Assembly: GCF_001026695.1 (NCBI RefSeq)
Contig: NZ_LDNB01000014.1
Span: 158,184-222,183, forward strand
Length of the DNA: 64,000 nt
Source of the DNA: Neobacillus vireti
GTDB taxonomy: Bacteria; Bacillota; Bacilli; Bacillales; Cytobacillaceae
Direction: 5' to 3'
Shown: in pieces, positions 1 through 7,661 of the stretch
How positions within the stretch are numbered: position 1 is the stretch's first letter
Layout of the letters: every line of letters begins with the position of its first letter
The notes under the pieces: generated by a model
Seen by the model: only the letters and a program-made list of their open reading frames with translations
What the model was told of the DNA's origin: nothing
The model's database searches: none
Program-made: the position numbers and the translations under genes

Positions 1-285
1 ACAAAAATGTACTACTTAGGCAAATCAGGCAAAATGCTAGAAAATGCCTGGGTGCAGGACAAAAATGTCTGGTACTACTTAGACAAATCAGGCAAAATGC
101 TAGAAAATGGCTGGGTGCAGTACAAAAATGCCTGGTACTACCTAGGTAAATCAGGCAAAATGCTAGAAAACAGCTGGGTGCAGTACAAAAACAAATGGTA
201 CTACCTTAAAAATGATGGAACCATGGCAGTAAACACTACCGTCCAAGGATACAAAGTCGGAGCAGACGGAGCATGGATTAAATAA
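1..285 (+). CDS. Cell-wall/glucan-binding repeat protein, C-terminal end only
   Basis: The frame is open from base 1 and the gene starts outside the window. The visible 94 residues are about four repeats of roughly 20 residues, each with a W-Y-Y-L core followed by K-S-G-K-M-L-E-N and a Trp-Val-Gln linker; the DNA repeats with a 60-bp period. The last repeat is degenerate and ends G-A-W-I-K. This is the choline-binding/glucan-binding type of repeat that anchors secreted enzymes to wall polymers (known for the family). The catalytic or effector domain cannot be seen, so the function of the whole protein is unknown. A clear terminator follows. Confidence 0.85.
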   Translation, partial: TKMYYLGKSGKMLENAWVQDKNVWYYLDKSGKMLENGWVQYKNAWYYLGKSGKMLENSWVQYKNKWYYLKNDGTMAVNTTVQGYKVGADGAWIK

Positions 286-291
286 GAATAC

Positions 292-333
292 AAAGGCCAA
301 TTCCCAACGTTAACACGGGGATTGGCCTTTTTT
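292..333 (+). terminator. Rho-independent terminator of the wall-binding gene
   Basis: The arms AAAGGCCAAT and ATTGGCCTTT pair perfectly, with near-perfect extension inward (TCCC/GGGG), and a run of six T follows. It begins 6 bases after the stop codon. Confidence 0.9.
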
Positions 334-403
334 GAGTTTCGGTGCTTTGTTGAAAAATGAACGCCAGCCCCGCCATTTTTAATTGTGTTGGCTAAACCCC
401 AAG

Positions 404-423
404 TGGGACAAGGAGCCTGTTCT
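404..423. repeat. Dispersed palindrome, GGGACA type
   Basis: GGGACAAGGAGCCTGTTCTT is a slightly degenerate member of the GGGAC..GTCCC palindrome family found in many gaps of this window. Confidence 0.5.
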
Positions 424-434
424 TGATTGTATAT

Positions 435-480
435 TTGACATTTCTGAACTTTCAGAATAAACTTTACCTATCGGATAGGT
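435..480 (+). promoter_or_regulatory. SigA promoter of the FCD regulator with two palindromic operators
   Basis: A -35 box TTGACA (435-440) and a -10 box TAAACT (458-463) are separated by 17 bases. The spacer holds a perfect inverted repeat TTCTGAA-CT-TTCAGAA (442-457). A second palindrome ACCTATC-G-GATAGGT (466-480) covers the expected transcription start. Both would be well placed for repression of the regulator gene that follows; which protein binds each is inference. Confidence 0.65.
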
Positions 481-528
481 AGACAGCTGGATGGCAGTGA
501 AAAATTAGACTTAGTAGGTGAATGTCTA

Positions 529-1206
529 ATGAAAAGTATTAAAAGGGTTTCTATGCATGAAATGATTGCAGCGGAAATCAAGAGATTTATAAACGAACAC
601 GACTTAAAAAGAGGAGATAAGCTTCCATCTGTTGCGGAATTGACAGCGATTCTAGGTGTTAGCCGCTCGAGTATACGTGAAGGTCTCCGCTATCTTGAAG
701 GGTTCGATGTCATCGAGGTACAAAACGGAAAAGGGATTTTTGTTAAAGAAGGCGACGCCTTAAAAATCGAAGCAAAAATCGATGTCGAGCAGGAAAAGAA
801 TTATTTATTACATATTAGTGAACTTAGGAGAGCACTTGAAGGAAAAGCAGTCGAGCTAGCCGCAGTAAGGGCAGCGGATGAGGAAATTCAAGAAATGGAA
901 AGGCTGCTGGCCGAGGTCATTTCCCTGAAAGATGCTGGGATTGATTCTTCGAAAGAGGACTGGGAGTTTCACAAAGCCATTTATAAGGCTTCCCATAACC
1001 CTTTGTTAGAAAGTGTTGCTGAATCTGTCTCTGACACCTTTAATAAGCTGTGGAATAAACCGTTTGGGATTGAGCATATTTTCGAGGATACCTTACCCTT
1101 TCATTGCACGATGCTGGATGGTATTAGGCAGCACAACCCGGCGTATGCCTTGCAAGAGTTTAATAAGTTAATTGATACAGCTGAACATACTGTTCGAAAA
1201 ATTTAA
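529..1206 (+). CDS. GntR-family transcriptional regulator, FadR/FCD subfamily
   Basis: A 225-residue protein of usual family length. Residues about 8-75 form the winged helix-turn-helix, including G-D-K-L-P-S and V-S-R-S-S-I-R-E-G-L typical of GntR proteins. Residues about 90-220 are an all-helical FCD effector domain with the expected acidic/His metal-site residues (E-D-W-E-F-H-K near 145 and H-C near 195). FCD regulators usually bind small carboxylates or amino acids. The ATG is preceded by AGGTG at 8 bases. The next gene follows after 16 bases, so the two are probably cotranscribed. Two palindromes in its promoter suggest autoregulation. The effector is unknown. Confidence 0.88.
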   Translation: MKSIKRVSMHEMIAAEIKRFINEHDLKRGDKLPSVAELTAILGVSRSSIREGLRYLEGFDVIEVQNGKGIFVKEGDALKIEAKIDVEQEKNYLLHISELRRALEGKAVELAAVRAADEEIQEMERLLAEVISLKDAGIDSSKEDWEFHKAIYKASHNPLLESVAESVSDTFNKLWNKPFGIEHIFEDTLPFHCTMLDGIRQHNPAYALQEFNKLIDTAEHTVRKI

Positions 1207-1222
1207 GAAAGAAGGTATTAAC

Positions 1223-2386
1223 ATGACGAACGATTTGTTTTCAGATGAGCATATTTGCACACACCTAGGCGACGATTATGGCCGGTTTCATGGGGCGGTT
1301 GTTCCTCCTATCTACCAAAACTCGCTGTTTGTCTTTGATAATTTTGACCGGCTCACAGAAGCGATGAAGGACGAGCAAGGCAGTTATTTATACTGGCGCG
1401 GGACGAATCCAACCGTTGAAATTGTCGAGAAGAAATTGGCCGCACTGGAAAAAGGCGAGAAATGTAAATTATTTGCCTCCGGGATGGCAGCCATCTCGGC
1501 AGCGATTTTAACCTTCTTGCAAGCTGGTGACCATGTGTTAAGCGTCAGCAATATTTACGGACCGACAACGAAATTTTTTACCTATGTTGAGAAATTCGGG
1601 ATCAGCCATACGAATACGCTTCACACCGATCTTGAGGCAATCGAGTCATTAATTCAACCAAATACAAAGGTGATTTATTTAGAAAGCCCAACGACCATGT
1701 CCTTTAAGCTTGTCGATTTGAAGGCTATTGCTTCGATTGCCAAGCAGCGCGGAATTAAAACGATTATTGATAACACCTGGGCGACTCCATTGTTCCAGAA
1801 TCCGATTGCATATGGAATTGATATTGTCGTCCATTCAGTTTCCAAGTATCTAGGAGGACATAGTGATCTTGTCGGCGGGGCCCTGATTACAAGCAAGGAA
1901 ATTATGGATCATCTATTTTACCATGAGTATCAGTTATTCGGCGGGGTGATGCCGCCCTATGAAGCGTGGTTATTAATGCGCGGACTGCGCACCCTTCCGC
2001 TCCGCATGAGAGCACATCAAGAGAGCGGTATGAAAATGGCGTTATTTTTAGAAAATCATCCTTCTGTAAAAAAAGTTCATTACCCTGGCTTACAAAGTTC
2101 ACCTGACTATGAACTCGGCAGACAGCAATTAAAGGGCTATGCCGGTTTGATGAGCTTCGAGCTCGTGAATAATTCGTTCGAGTCAGTACGACAGGTATTA
2201 AATAGTTTAAAACTTTACCAAATTGGCGTTTCCTGGGGCGGTTTCGAAAGTTTAGCCATCTCCCCAAACTATGGATATAACACCGAACAACTAGTGGAGA
2301 GCGGAATCGACCCGGGTTTAATTCGCATATCCGTTGGTTTAGAGAACATCGACGAATTAATAGCAGACATGAACGCAGCGTTGTAA
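1223..2386 (+). CDS. Cys/Met-metabolism PLP-dependent enzyme (cystathionine gamma-synthase/lyase family)
   Basis: A 387-residue fold-type I PLP enzyme of the trans-sulfuration family. The PLP-binding lysine lies in S-V-S-K-Y-L-G-G-H-S-D near residue 207, preceded by I-D-N-T-W-A-T-P with the PLP-pyridine Asp; the S-G-M-A-A phosphate-binding motif is near residue 92. The reading frame is open upstream to 1172, but the ATG at 1223 has AAGAAAGAAGG just before it and avoids a 35-bp overlap with the regulator. Members act on cystathionine, methionine, homocysteine or O-acyl-homoserine; which one cannot be told from sequence. The neighbouring FCD regulator and sugar-type ABC transporter suggest a specialised catabolic role rather than core methionine synthesis. 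Confidence 0.82.
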   Translation: MTNDLFSDEHICTHLGDDYGRFHGAVVPPIYQNSLFVFDNFDRLTEAMKDEQGSYLYWRGTNPTVEIVEKKLAALEKGEKCKLFASGMAAISAAILTFLQAGDHVLSVSNIYGPTTKFFTYVEKFGISHTNTLHTDLEAIESLIQPNTKVIYLESPTTMSFKLVDLKAIASIAKQRGIKTIIDNTWATPLFQNPIAYGIDIVVHSVSKYLGGHSDLVGGALITSKEIMDHLFYHEYQLFGGVMPPYEAWLLMRGLRTLPLRMRAHQESGMKMALFLENHPSVKKVHYPGLQSSPDYELGRQQLKGYAGLMSFELVNNSFESVRQVLNSLKLYQIGVSWGGFESLAISPNYGYNTEQLVESGIDPGLIRISVGLENIDELIADMNAAL

Positions 2387-2407
2387 GTGGGACGAGGAGC
2401 CTGTCCC
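2387..2407. repeat. Dispersed palindrome GGGAC..GTCCC
   Basis: GGGACGAGGAGCCTGTCCC begins one base past the stop codon of the PLP enzyme. It belongs to the dispersed palindrome family of this window and lacks a T-run. Confidence 0.6.
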
Positions 2408-2476
2408 TGCTTTCGGTATAGGAGGAGTTTATTCCTTTTATATAAAAAAAACATGTCAGAGGGGGATTAAAGTTTG

Positions 2477-3790
2477 ATGCATCATCTTAAAAAGGGATTT
2501 CTGCTTTTGGTGTTAATGATGGTATTTATGGGTCTCATCGCAGGCTGCAGCAGCTCAGATGCAGGAACAAAGGAAAAAGACGGAAAAGTCACGTTAAGGA
2601 TGGTTGAGAGTATTACAAGCCCTGCAAGAACAAAACTGTTAAAGGAAATGTTAAAGAAATTTGAAGACGAAAATCCAACCATTAAAGTAGAGTTGATTTC
2701 TCCGCCTCTAAAGAGTGCAGACGAAAAAATATCCCAAATGCTGATGGCAAAAGAGGATATTGATGTTTTGGAAGTTCGCGAACAAACGGTTAAAAACTTC
2801 TCCAATAATAAATTTATTGAGGATCTTTCCCCCTATACAAGCAAGTGGGAGAATTGGAATACGTTAACGGAAACGATTAAGCACGGAGCTACTGCTATCG
2901 ATAATAAACCTTACTATATTCCGTATGGTGTTTATGAAAAAACATTATTCTATCGAAAAGATTGGTTTGAAGCGGCGGGCTTGGCGGCACCAAAAACGTG
3001 GGATGATTTGGTTGCGGCAGCTATTAAACTAACAGACCCTTCCAAAAATCGCTATGGCTATAGTTTCAGGGGTGGTGCGGGTTCACCGGATTATATCGAA
3101 TTTATGACCTGGTCCTACTTGGGTAAGCAAATCGCGCAAAAGGATGCTTATTTTACGCAAGATGGAAAAGTGATGTTTGAAACACCTGAAGCGGGAAAAG
3201 TCCTTGATACCTTTGTGAAATTGTACAAAGAAGCATCCCCGCCTGATTCGATTAGCTGGAGCTATCCGGAAATGGTTCAAGGCTTCACCTCCGGCATGAC
3301 GGCCATGTTGATTCAGGATCCAGAGGTTATAGTTACAGCTGAAGAAAATATGGAAAAAGGAACATGGGCCACAGCTCCACTGCCTAAGGGAACGCCATCT
3401 GGGGTAGCCCAACAGCCTGCGGGTACAGCTGGCTGGGGAATCGGTGCTTTTTCTAAACATAAAGAGGAGGCCTGGAAGCTTGTTTCTTTCCTATCCAGCC
3501 CTGAACAAAATTTATTCTTCGCGAAAAATAATTCATTAATTCCGATTCATTTAAGCGCCGGAGATGATCCATACTTCAAGGAAGGCTATTTTAGTTCCTA
3601 TATTGAAATGAATGCTAAGCCGGAAGAATTCTTAATTGCTGACCGCCCTGTTGAATATAAGGGTTATGCTGAATACCGATCATTGGCCGAGAAGGATATT
3701 CAGGCCCTGCTGTTAGGTAAGGAATCGAAGGAAGATGTATTATCCAAATGGACGGATTTTTGGAAAAAGGAAAAAGAAAACAAAAAATAG
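2477..3790 (+). CDS. CUT1 ABC transporter sugar-binding lipoprotein
   Basis: A 437-residue extracellular solute-binding protein (SBP_bac_1, MalE-like). The N-terminus is a lipoprotein signal: basic residues, a hydrophobic stretch, then L-I-A-G-C with the acylated Cys near residue 25. The mature part has family features such as K-S-A-D-E-K-I and Y-I-P-Y-G-V-Y-E-K-T-L-F-Y-R-K-D-W-F. The start could also be the TTG three bases earlier, which is slightly better spaced from AGAGGGGG. It heads an operon with two permeases but no ATPase. The substrate is unknown; the family takes oligosaccharides. Confidence 0.88.
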   Translation: MHHLKKGFLLLVLMMVFMGLIAGCSSSDAGTKEKDGKVTLRMVESITSPARTKLLKEMLKKFEDENPTIKVELISPPLKSADEKISQMLMAKEDIDVLEVREQTVKNFSNNKFIEDLSPYTSKWENWNTLTETIKHGATAIDNKPYYIPYGVYEKTLFYRKDWFEAAGLAAPKTWDDLVAAAIKLTDPSKNRYGYSFRGGAGSPDYIEFMTWSYLGKQIAQKDAYFTQDGKVMFETPEAGKVLDTFVKLYKEASPPDSISWSYPEMVQGFTSGMTAMLIQDPEVIVTAEENMEKGTWATAPLPKGTPSGVAQQPAGTAGWGIGAFSKHKEEAWKLVSFLSSPEQNLFFAKNNSLIPIHLSAGDDPYFKEGYFSSYIEMNAKPEEFLIADRPVEYKGYAEYRSLAEKDIQALLLGKESKEDVLSKWTDFWKKEKENKK

Positions 3791-3798
3791 CAGCTTAT

Positions 3799-3835
3799 GG
3801 GGGCAGTGAAGTTCTGCTGCCCTCCTTGTTTTTTC
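3799..3835 (+). terminator. Intercistronic hairpin between binding protein and permease
   Basis: GGGGGCAG pairs with CTGCCCTCC and is followed by TTGTTTTTTC. It lies in the 64-base gap inside the operon, so it probably acts as a partial terminator or as a 3' stabiliser of the binding-protein message. Confidence 0.7.
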
Positions 3836-3854
3836 GGAAAGGAGCAAATGAACC

Positions 3855-4787
3855 TTGAAAACGCAAACTGAAACCGTTGCGGAACGAGGCTTGCCGTCGT
3901 TTCTTATATCTAAACATGGACTTTTTATATTCCTTTGTTTACTTCCAGCTTTATTACTTGTAACTGTTTTTATCTATTATCCCTTGTTCAAAGGTGTAAT
4001 CATGGCTTTTCAAAATTATTCATTATTTGACTTAACGAATATTAATTTTATCGGCCTGGAAAACTTCAAAACGGTAATGGCTGAGTCTGGTTTTAAAGAA
4101 TCACTGATTAATAGCTTCTACTGGGTGTTTTTTTCATTGATTCCTCAATTTGTGATTGGTTTCATCGTCGCCCTCTTATTAAGGAGGAAGTTCCGCGGCA
4201 GAGGGATTTATCAGGCATTCATCTTTTTTCCATGGGCAATGTCCGGTTTTTTAATTGGTTTGATTTGGCGCTGGATGTTAAATGGCCAGAGTGGTGTAAT
4301 TAACGACTTGTTGCTGAAGCTGCATCTTATTGATTCTGCCATTCCGTTCCTATCGGACCCGAACTGGGCGATGGTTTCAGTCATCGTCGCGAATGTTTGG
4401 TATGGGATTACCTTCTTTGCGATCATGATTTTAGCTGCCTTGCAATCGATTCCCGATGAATTGTTTGAAGCCGCTAAGATTGACGGGGCCAACTATGTCC
4501 AGCAGCTTTTCAAGATAACCATTCCTTATATCATGCCAACCCTTATTGTAACAACCTTATTACGGGTTATTTGGATATTAAACTTCCCGGATTTGATCTA
4601 TTCGCTAACAAACGGCGGACCTGCTGGTTCAACCCATATTCTTTCGACTTTTATGCTGGAGAAAATTATTTTTGGACAAAACTACGGACAAGCAGCGGCT
4701 GTCGGGGTGATTATGATTTTCTTACTGCTGTTCTTTTCTATTTTCTATGTATTGGCTACGAAATTTAATAAGGCGGGTGATTTTTAA
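3855..4787 (+). CDS. CUT1 ABC transporter permease (MalF type)
   Basis: A 310-residue membrane protein with about six transmembrane helices. The EAA loop that contacts the ATPase is visible as E-A-A-K-I-D-G-A-N near residue 210. It starts at TTG, which has AAAGGAG 10 bases upstream; the ATG at 3848 leads to an immediate stop. It overlaps the next permease by one base, so the two are translationally coupled. With the upstream lipoprotein it forms a sugar importer; no ATPase gene of the sugar type is present nearby. Confidence 0.88.
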   Translation: MKTQTETVAERGLPSFLISKHGLFIFLCLLPALLLVTVFIYYPLFKGVIMAFQNYSLFDLTNINFIGLENFKTVMAESGFKESLINSFYWVFFSLIPQFVIGFIVALLLRRKFRGRGIYQAFIFFPWAMSGFLIGLIWRWMLNGQSGVINDLLLKLHLIDSAIPFLSDPNWAMVSVIVANVWYGITFFAIMILAALQSIPDELFEAAKIDGANYVQQLFKITIPYIMPTLIVTTLLRVIWILNFPDLIYSLTNGGPAGSTHILSTFMLEKIIFGQNYGQAAAVGVIMIFLLLFFSIFYVLATKFNKAGDF

Positions 4788-5620
4788 TGGGGAGACAGAT
4801 CAACTGGCGATTGCTGTTTAAGGTTATTTTCCTATCCTTATTCCTTGTCTTTACTGTGTTTCCGCTTTACTGGATTTTTATTACTTCTTTAAAACCAGGG
4901 AAGGATATGTTTACTTTCCCGATTCACTATTGGCCGGAAACGATTACGTTTGATAATTATATTAATATCTTTAAGATTTCTAGCTTTAATATCTATATTG
5001 TAAATAGTTTAATTCTATCAATTGTCGCAGGGTTTTTCTCGCTAATCATTGCGCTCTTAAGCGGGTATGTTCTTGCCCGCTTTGAGTTTAAAGGCAAGAC
5101 ACAAGTCATCTTTGCTTTCTTTATTACGCAAATGATTCCCATCTTTATTGGTCTTGCCCCGTTATATTTATTAATGTCCAAGCTGCAGCTGCTCAATAAG
5201 TTACCATCGCTTATGCTCATGTATACGGTGATGATGATTCCTTTTTGTACGGTGATAATGAAAGGTTTCTTCGAACGAATTCCTTCTAGCCTTGAAGAAG
5301 CGGCAATGATTGATGGATGTTCGCGGATTACCGCTTTATTTAAAGTCATCATCCCCGTCATGCTGCCTGGTATTGCGGCTACCTTTATTTTTGCCTTTGT
5401 TCAATGCTGGAACGAATTGTTTCTAGCGATTATGTTCATCGACAAGGAGGAGGCAAAAACGATTCCTGTAGCCATGAATTCCTTTATCACGAAATTTGAC
5501 ATTGATTGGGGCGCGATGTCGGCAGCAACCGTCCTATCCGTCATCCCAACACTCATTCTATTCGCATTCGCCCAGAAATACATCGTTGAAGGAATGACAC
5601 AAGGATCTGTTAAGGGGTAG
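4787..5620 (+). CDS. CUT1 ABC transporter permease (MalG type)
   Basis: A 277-residue inner-membrane subunit with about six helices. The EAA loop reads E-E-A-A-M-I-D-G-C-S near residue 170, and the C-terminus ends in the typical G-S-V-K-G of MalG proteins. The ATG overlaps the stop of the MalF-type gene. After its TAG stop the same frame stays open for 75 more codons; these encode a remnant of an unrelated protein (next entry), not a permease extension. Confidence 0.88.
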   Translation: MGRQINWRLLFKVIFLSLFLVFTVFPLYWIFITSLKPGKDMFTFPIHYWPETITFDNYINIFKISSFNIYIVNSLILSIVAGFFSLIIALLSGYVLARFEFKGKTQVIFAFFITQMIPIFIGLAPLYLLMSKLQLLNKLPSLMLMYTVMMIPFCTVIMKGFFERIPSSLEEAAMIDGCSRITALFKVIIPVMLPGIAATFIFAFVQCWNELFLAIMFIDKEEAKTIPVAMNSFITKFDIDWGAMSAATVLSVIPTLILFAFAQKYIVEGMTQGSVKG

Positions 5621-5848
5621 GGAATTATACCTTGCACCGGTTACAATACTACCTTATGGCAACCCATTCCCTGCTTCCTTCCAAATTCAGTGCTTGGCAC
5701 GGATGATTTGGTATTGGTTTGCTGTACGTCACCCGACCGAGATATTATCGGAGCTAGGGAAATGGCGGCAAAAGGAATTGTCCAAGTAGTCCCTTTTAGT
5801 AAGTCATATGGTGTAAAATTAGGAATTGAACCATTATCATTCATTTAA
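5621..5848 (+). pseudogene. Gene remnant, C-terminal end of an unrecognised protein
   Basis: Directly after the permease stop, and in the same frame, 75 codons without ATG, GTG or usable TTG start encode a protein-like sequence containing V-L-G-T-D-D-L-V-L-V-C-C and A-A-K-G-I-V-Q-V-V-P-F-S-K-S-Y-G-V-K-L-G-I-E, ending in TAA. Its composition is that of a real globular protein. There is no ribosome site. I read it as the 3' end of a gene whose 5' part was deleted up to the permease stop. I cannot name the family. It sits next to an ABC ATPase that has also lost its partners. Confidence 0.55.
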
Positions 5849-5863
5849 TGGAAGGGGATTACG

Positions 5864-6658
5864 ATGACAACAGATACAATGACAAAACCATTAATTGAAA
5901 TTGAACATATCGGCAAGACGTATCAAACAAGAAATGGAGAGGTTCCCGCTGTAAAGGACCTCCATTTCAATGTCCATGATGGGGAGTTTGTTTCCCTTTT
6001 AGGCCCAAGCGGCTGCGGCAAGAGTACGTTACTGATGATTATTTCCGGTTTAGTGAAACAAACGCAAGGCAGGGTGAGGGTAAAAGGGAAAGAGGTTAAT
6101 GAACCTAGAACGGATGTCGGGATTATTTTTCAAAAGCCTTTGCTATTAGTGTGGCGAACCATTCTTGATAATATAATGCTGCAGGCTGAGATCAGAAAAT
6201 TACCCTTAAACGAGTATCGGGTAAAAGCGAAGGAATTACTGAGATTAGTGGGCCTCGAAGGGTTTGAGAATAAATATCCTAAAGAACTTTCAGGGGGCAT
6301 GCAGCAGCGCGTTGCCATTTGCAGAGCTCTTCTGCATGATCCGCAAATCCTGCTAATGGATGAGCCATTCGGTGCCTTGGACGCGCTAACAAGGGAACGA
6401 ATGGGGTCTGATATCGAACATCTTTGGATGAAGCATAAAAAAACATGCTTTTTAATCACTCATGATATTGAAGAAGCCGTCATGCTGTCTGACCGAGTAT
6501 TAATCCTTTCCAATCGTCCTTGTGAAGTGAAAAAGGAAATCAAGATTGACCTTCCGCGCCCAAGGCATTGGAGCTTAAGAGAAACGCAAAAGTTCGGAGA
6601 ATACACGCACCAGATTCGAGATGTATTCACGGAAATGGGCGTTTTAGCAAGGAACTAA
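5864..6658 (+). CDS. ABC transporter ATPase, NitT/TauT (SsuB/TauB/NrtD) type, orphan
   Basis: A 264-residue ATPase. Walker A is G-P-S-G-C-G-K-S-T near residue 48, the Q-loop Q-K-P-L is near 90, the signature L-S-G-G-M-Q-Q-R near 143, Walker B I-L-L-M-D-E-P-F-G-A-L-D near 162 and the switch His I-T-H-D-I near 200. The F-G-A-L-D and R-E-R-M features match nitrate/sulfonate/taurine and thiamine-precursor importers, not MsmX-like sugar ATPases, so it probably does not power the upstream sugar permeases. No matching permease or binding protein is nearby; remnants lie on both sides. AAGGGG precedes the ATG. It may be a survivor of a decayed operon. Confidence 0.85.
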   Translation: MTTDTMTKPLIEIEHIGKTYQTRNGEVPAVKDLHFNVHDGEFVSLLGPSGCGKSTLLMIISGLVKQTQGRVRVKGKEVNEPRTDVGIIFQKPLLLVWRTILDNIMLQAEIRKLPLNEYRVKAKELLRLVGLEGFENKYPKELSGGMQQRVAICRALLHDPQILLMDEPFGALDALTRERMGSDIEHLWMKHKKTCFLITHDIEEAVMLSDRVLILSNRPCEVKKEIKIDLPRPRHWSLRETQKFGEYTHQIRDVFTEMGVLARN

Positions 6659-6735
6659 GGCATTGGTTTATATTTGGACTATCAATGCTTATGGTCGGTA
6701 TCTCACTGTTTGGGTTATTTCTCGGAATTTCCTAA
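6658..6735 (+). pseudogene. Possible remnant of a membrane protein N-terminus
   Basis: A 25-codon stretch beginning at the ATPase stop encodes one strongly hydrophobic helix rich in Leu, Phe and Gly and ends in TAA. It resembles the first helix of a permease, such as the partner the ATPase lacks. It is too short to assign. Confidence 0.3.
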
Positions 6736-7052
6736 CCGGTTCAAACCACCTTGTTTGTGAATGAATTCCAACATAATCGGGCAACAGTAACCGGTATCTA
6801 CTTTTCCCAATTACATAAATTACCGTGTTTGTCCCGGACTTGAACATTACAGTATGTGAGTTACACTTTTGGTAGTGACAGCTGTAGAATTTTCGCCGAT
6901 TGGGACTTACAAAGTCGATGTAGAAGCCCTCTACGTAGGTGTTTTCGTGGATTTAAAGACAAAAAATTGAAGTAGAACCGCCTTACTTAAAGGTTTTCGA
7001 GGGATTTGGGGCATAAAGTTGCAGCAGAACAGCTCTCCGTCACAATACCCGC
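6736..7052. other. Non-coding stretch before the 52-bp repeats
   Basis: I see no credible gene here. Short, poorly matching echoes (for example GGTGTTTTCGTGGATTT near 6938 and GGTTTTCGAGGGATTTGG near 6992) suggest old, diverged repeats. The final 14 bases before the array match the end of repeat copy 2. Confidence 0.4.
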
Positions 7053-7395
7053 CGATTGTGCCCGTCCGGACGATTTTTCCGAAGGAACGGTCAAAATCCC
7101 CGGACGATTGTGCCCGTCCGGACGATTTTTCCGAAGGAACCGTCACAATACCCGCCGATTGTGCCCGTCCGGACGATTTTTCCGAAGGAACGGTCAAAAT
7201 CCCCGGTCGATTGTGCCCGTCCACACGATTTTTCCGAAGGAACGGTCAAAATCCCCGGTCGATTGTGCCCGTCCGGACGATTTTTCCGAAGGAACGGTCA
7301 AAATCCCCGGTCGATTGCGCCCGTCCGCGTGATTTTTCCGAAGGAATGGTCAAAATCCCCGGTCGATTGTGCTCGTCCACACGATTTTTTCGAAC
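7053..7395. repeat. Seven tandem copies of a 52-bp unit
   Basis: Copies begin at 7053, 7105, 7156, 7208, 7260, 7312 and 7364; the third follows after 51 bases and the others after 52. Each starts CGATTGTGCCCGTCC, continues GGACGATTTTTCCGAAGGAA, and ends with GGTCAAAATCCCCGGT or a variant; the last copy is truncated. A core GTCCGGAC is self-complementary in four copies and changed to GTCCACAC or GTCCGCGT in three. No stop codon falls in any forward frame, which creates long but meaningless open frames. There are no unique spacers, so this is not CRISPR. The array is visibly richer in G+C than its surroundings. The function is unknown. Confidence 0.9.
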
Positions 7396-7661
7396 TTATG
7401 CCGCAGTTTCCCCCAATTACGACAGATTTTCGATCACTTAATACCCCTTTTTGGCTGCTTATTACATATTCCATGGTGCTAACGACATATACCCGGGCGC
7501 TAACTAAATTTTTGGACTTACGATATTATTGGAGAGCACCGTGTCCTGGTTCTGATCGGAGGTAGATGGGTCGTGGGGACAGGCTCTGTGTCCCAACCGG
7601 TAAATATTCCTTTCAAGTTTGGTTAATAATGAAATGGTGGTGTTGTGATTAAACCTGAAGG
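7396..7661. other. Non-coding stretch after the 52-bp repeats
   Basis: No gene is seen. It contains one GGGACA..TGTCCC palindrome (7575-7595). Confidence 0.4.
7575..7595. repeat. Dispersed palindrome GGGACA..TGTCCC
   Basis: GGGGACAGGCTCTGTGTCCC is a member of the dispersed palindrome family, with 6-bp outer arms. Confidence 0.6.

Noticed and set aside
1172..1222. Earlier start of the PLP enzyme
   Set aside because: It would overlap the regulator by 35 bases and the ribosome site lies later, just before 1223.
5641..5844. 67-codon minus-strand open frame
   Set aside because: It is the antisense of a better protein-like frame on the plus strand (the gene remnant).
4787..5848. Permease with a 75-codon extension by UAG read-through
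   Set aside because: The permease already ends in the family-typical G-S-V-K-G, and the extension is not membrane-like; a deletion joint is simpler.
7053..7395. CRISPR array
   Set aside because: The whole 52-bp unit repeats without unique spacers, and there are no cas genes.
7006..7565. Three long overlapping forward open frames and one reverse frame across the 52-bp repeats
   Set aside because: They exist only because the repeat has no stop in these frames and its period rotates the frame. The peptides are the same repeat read in shifted phase, without ribosome sites.
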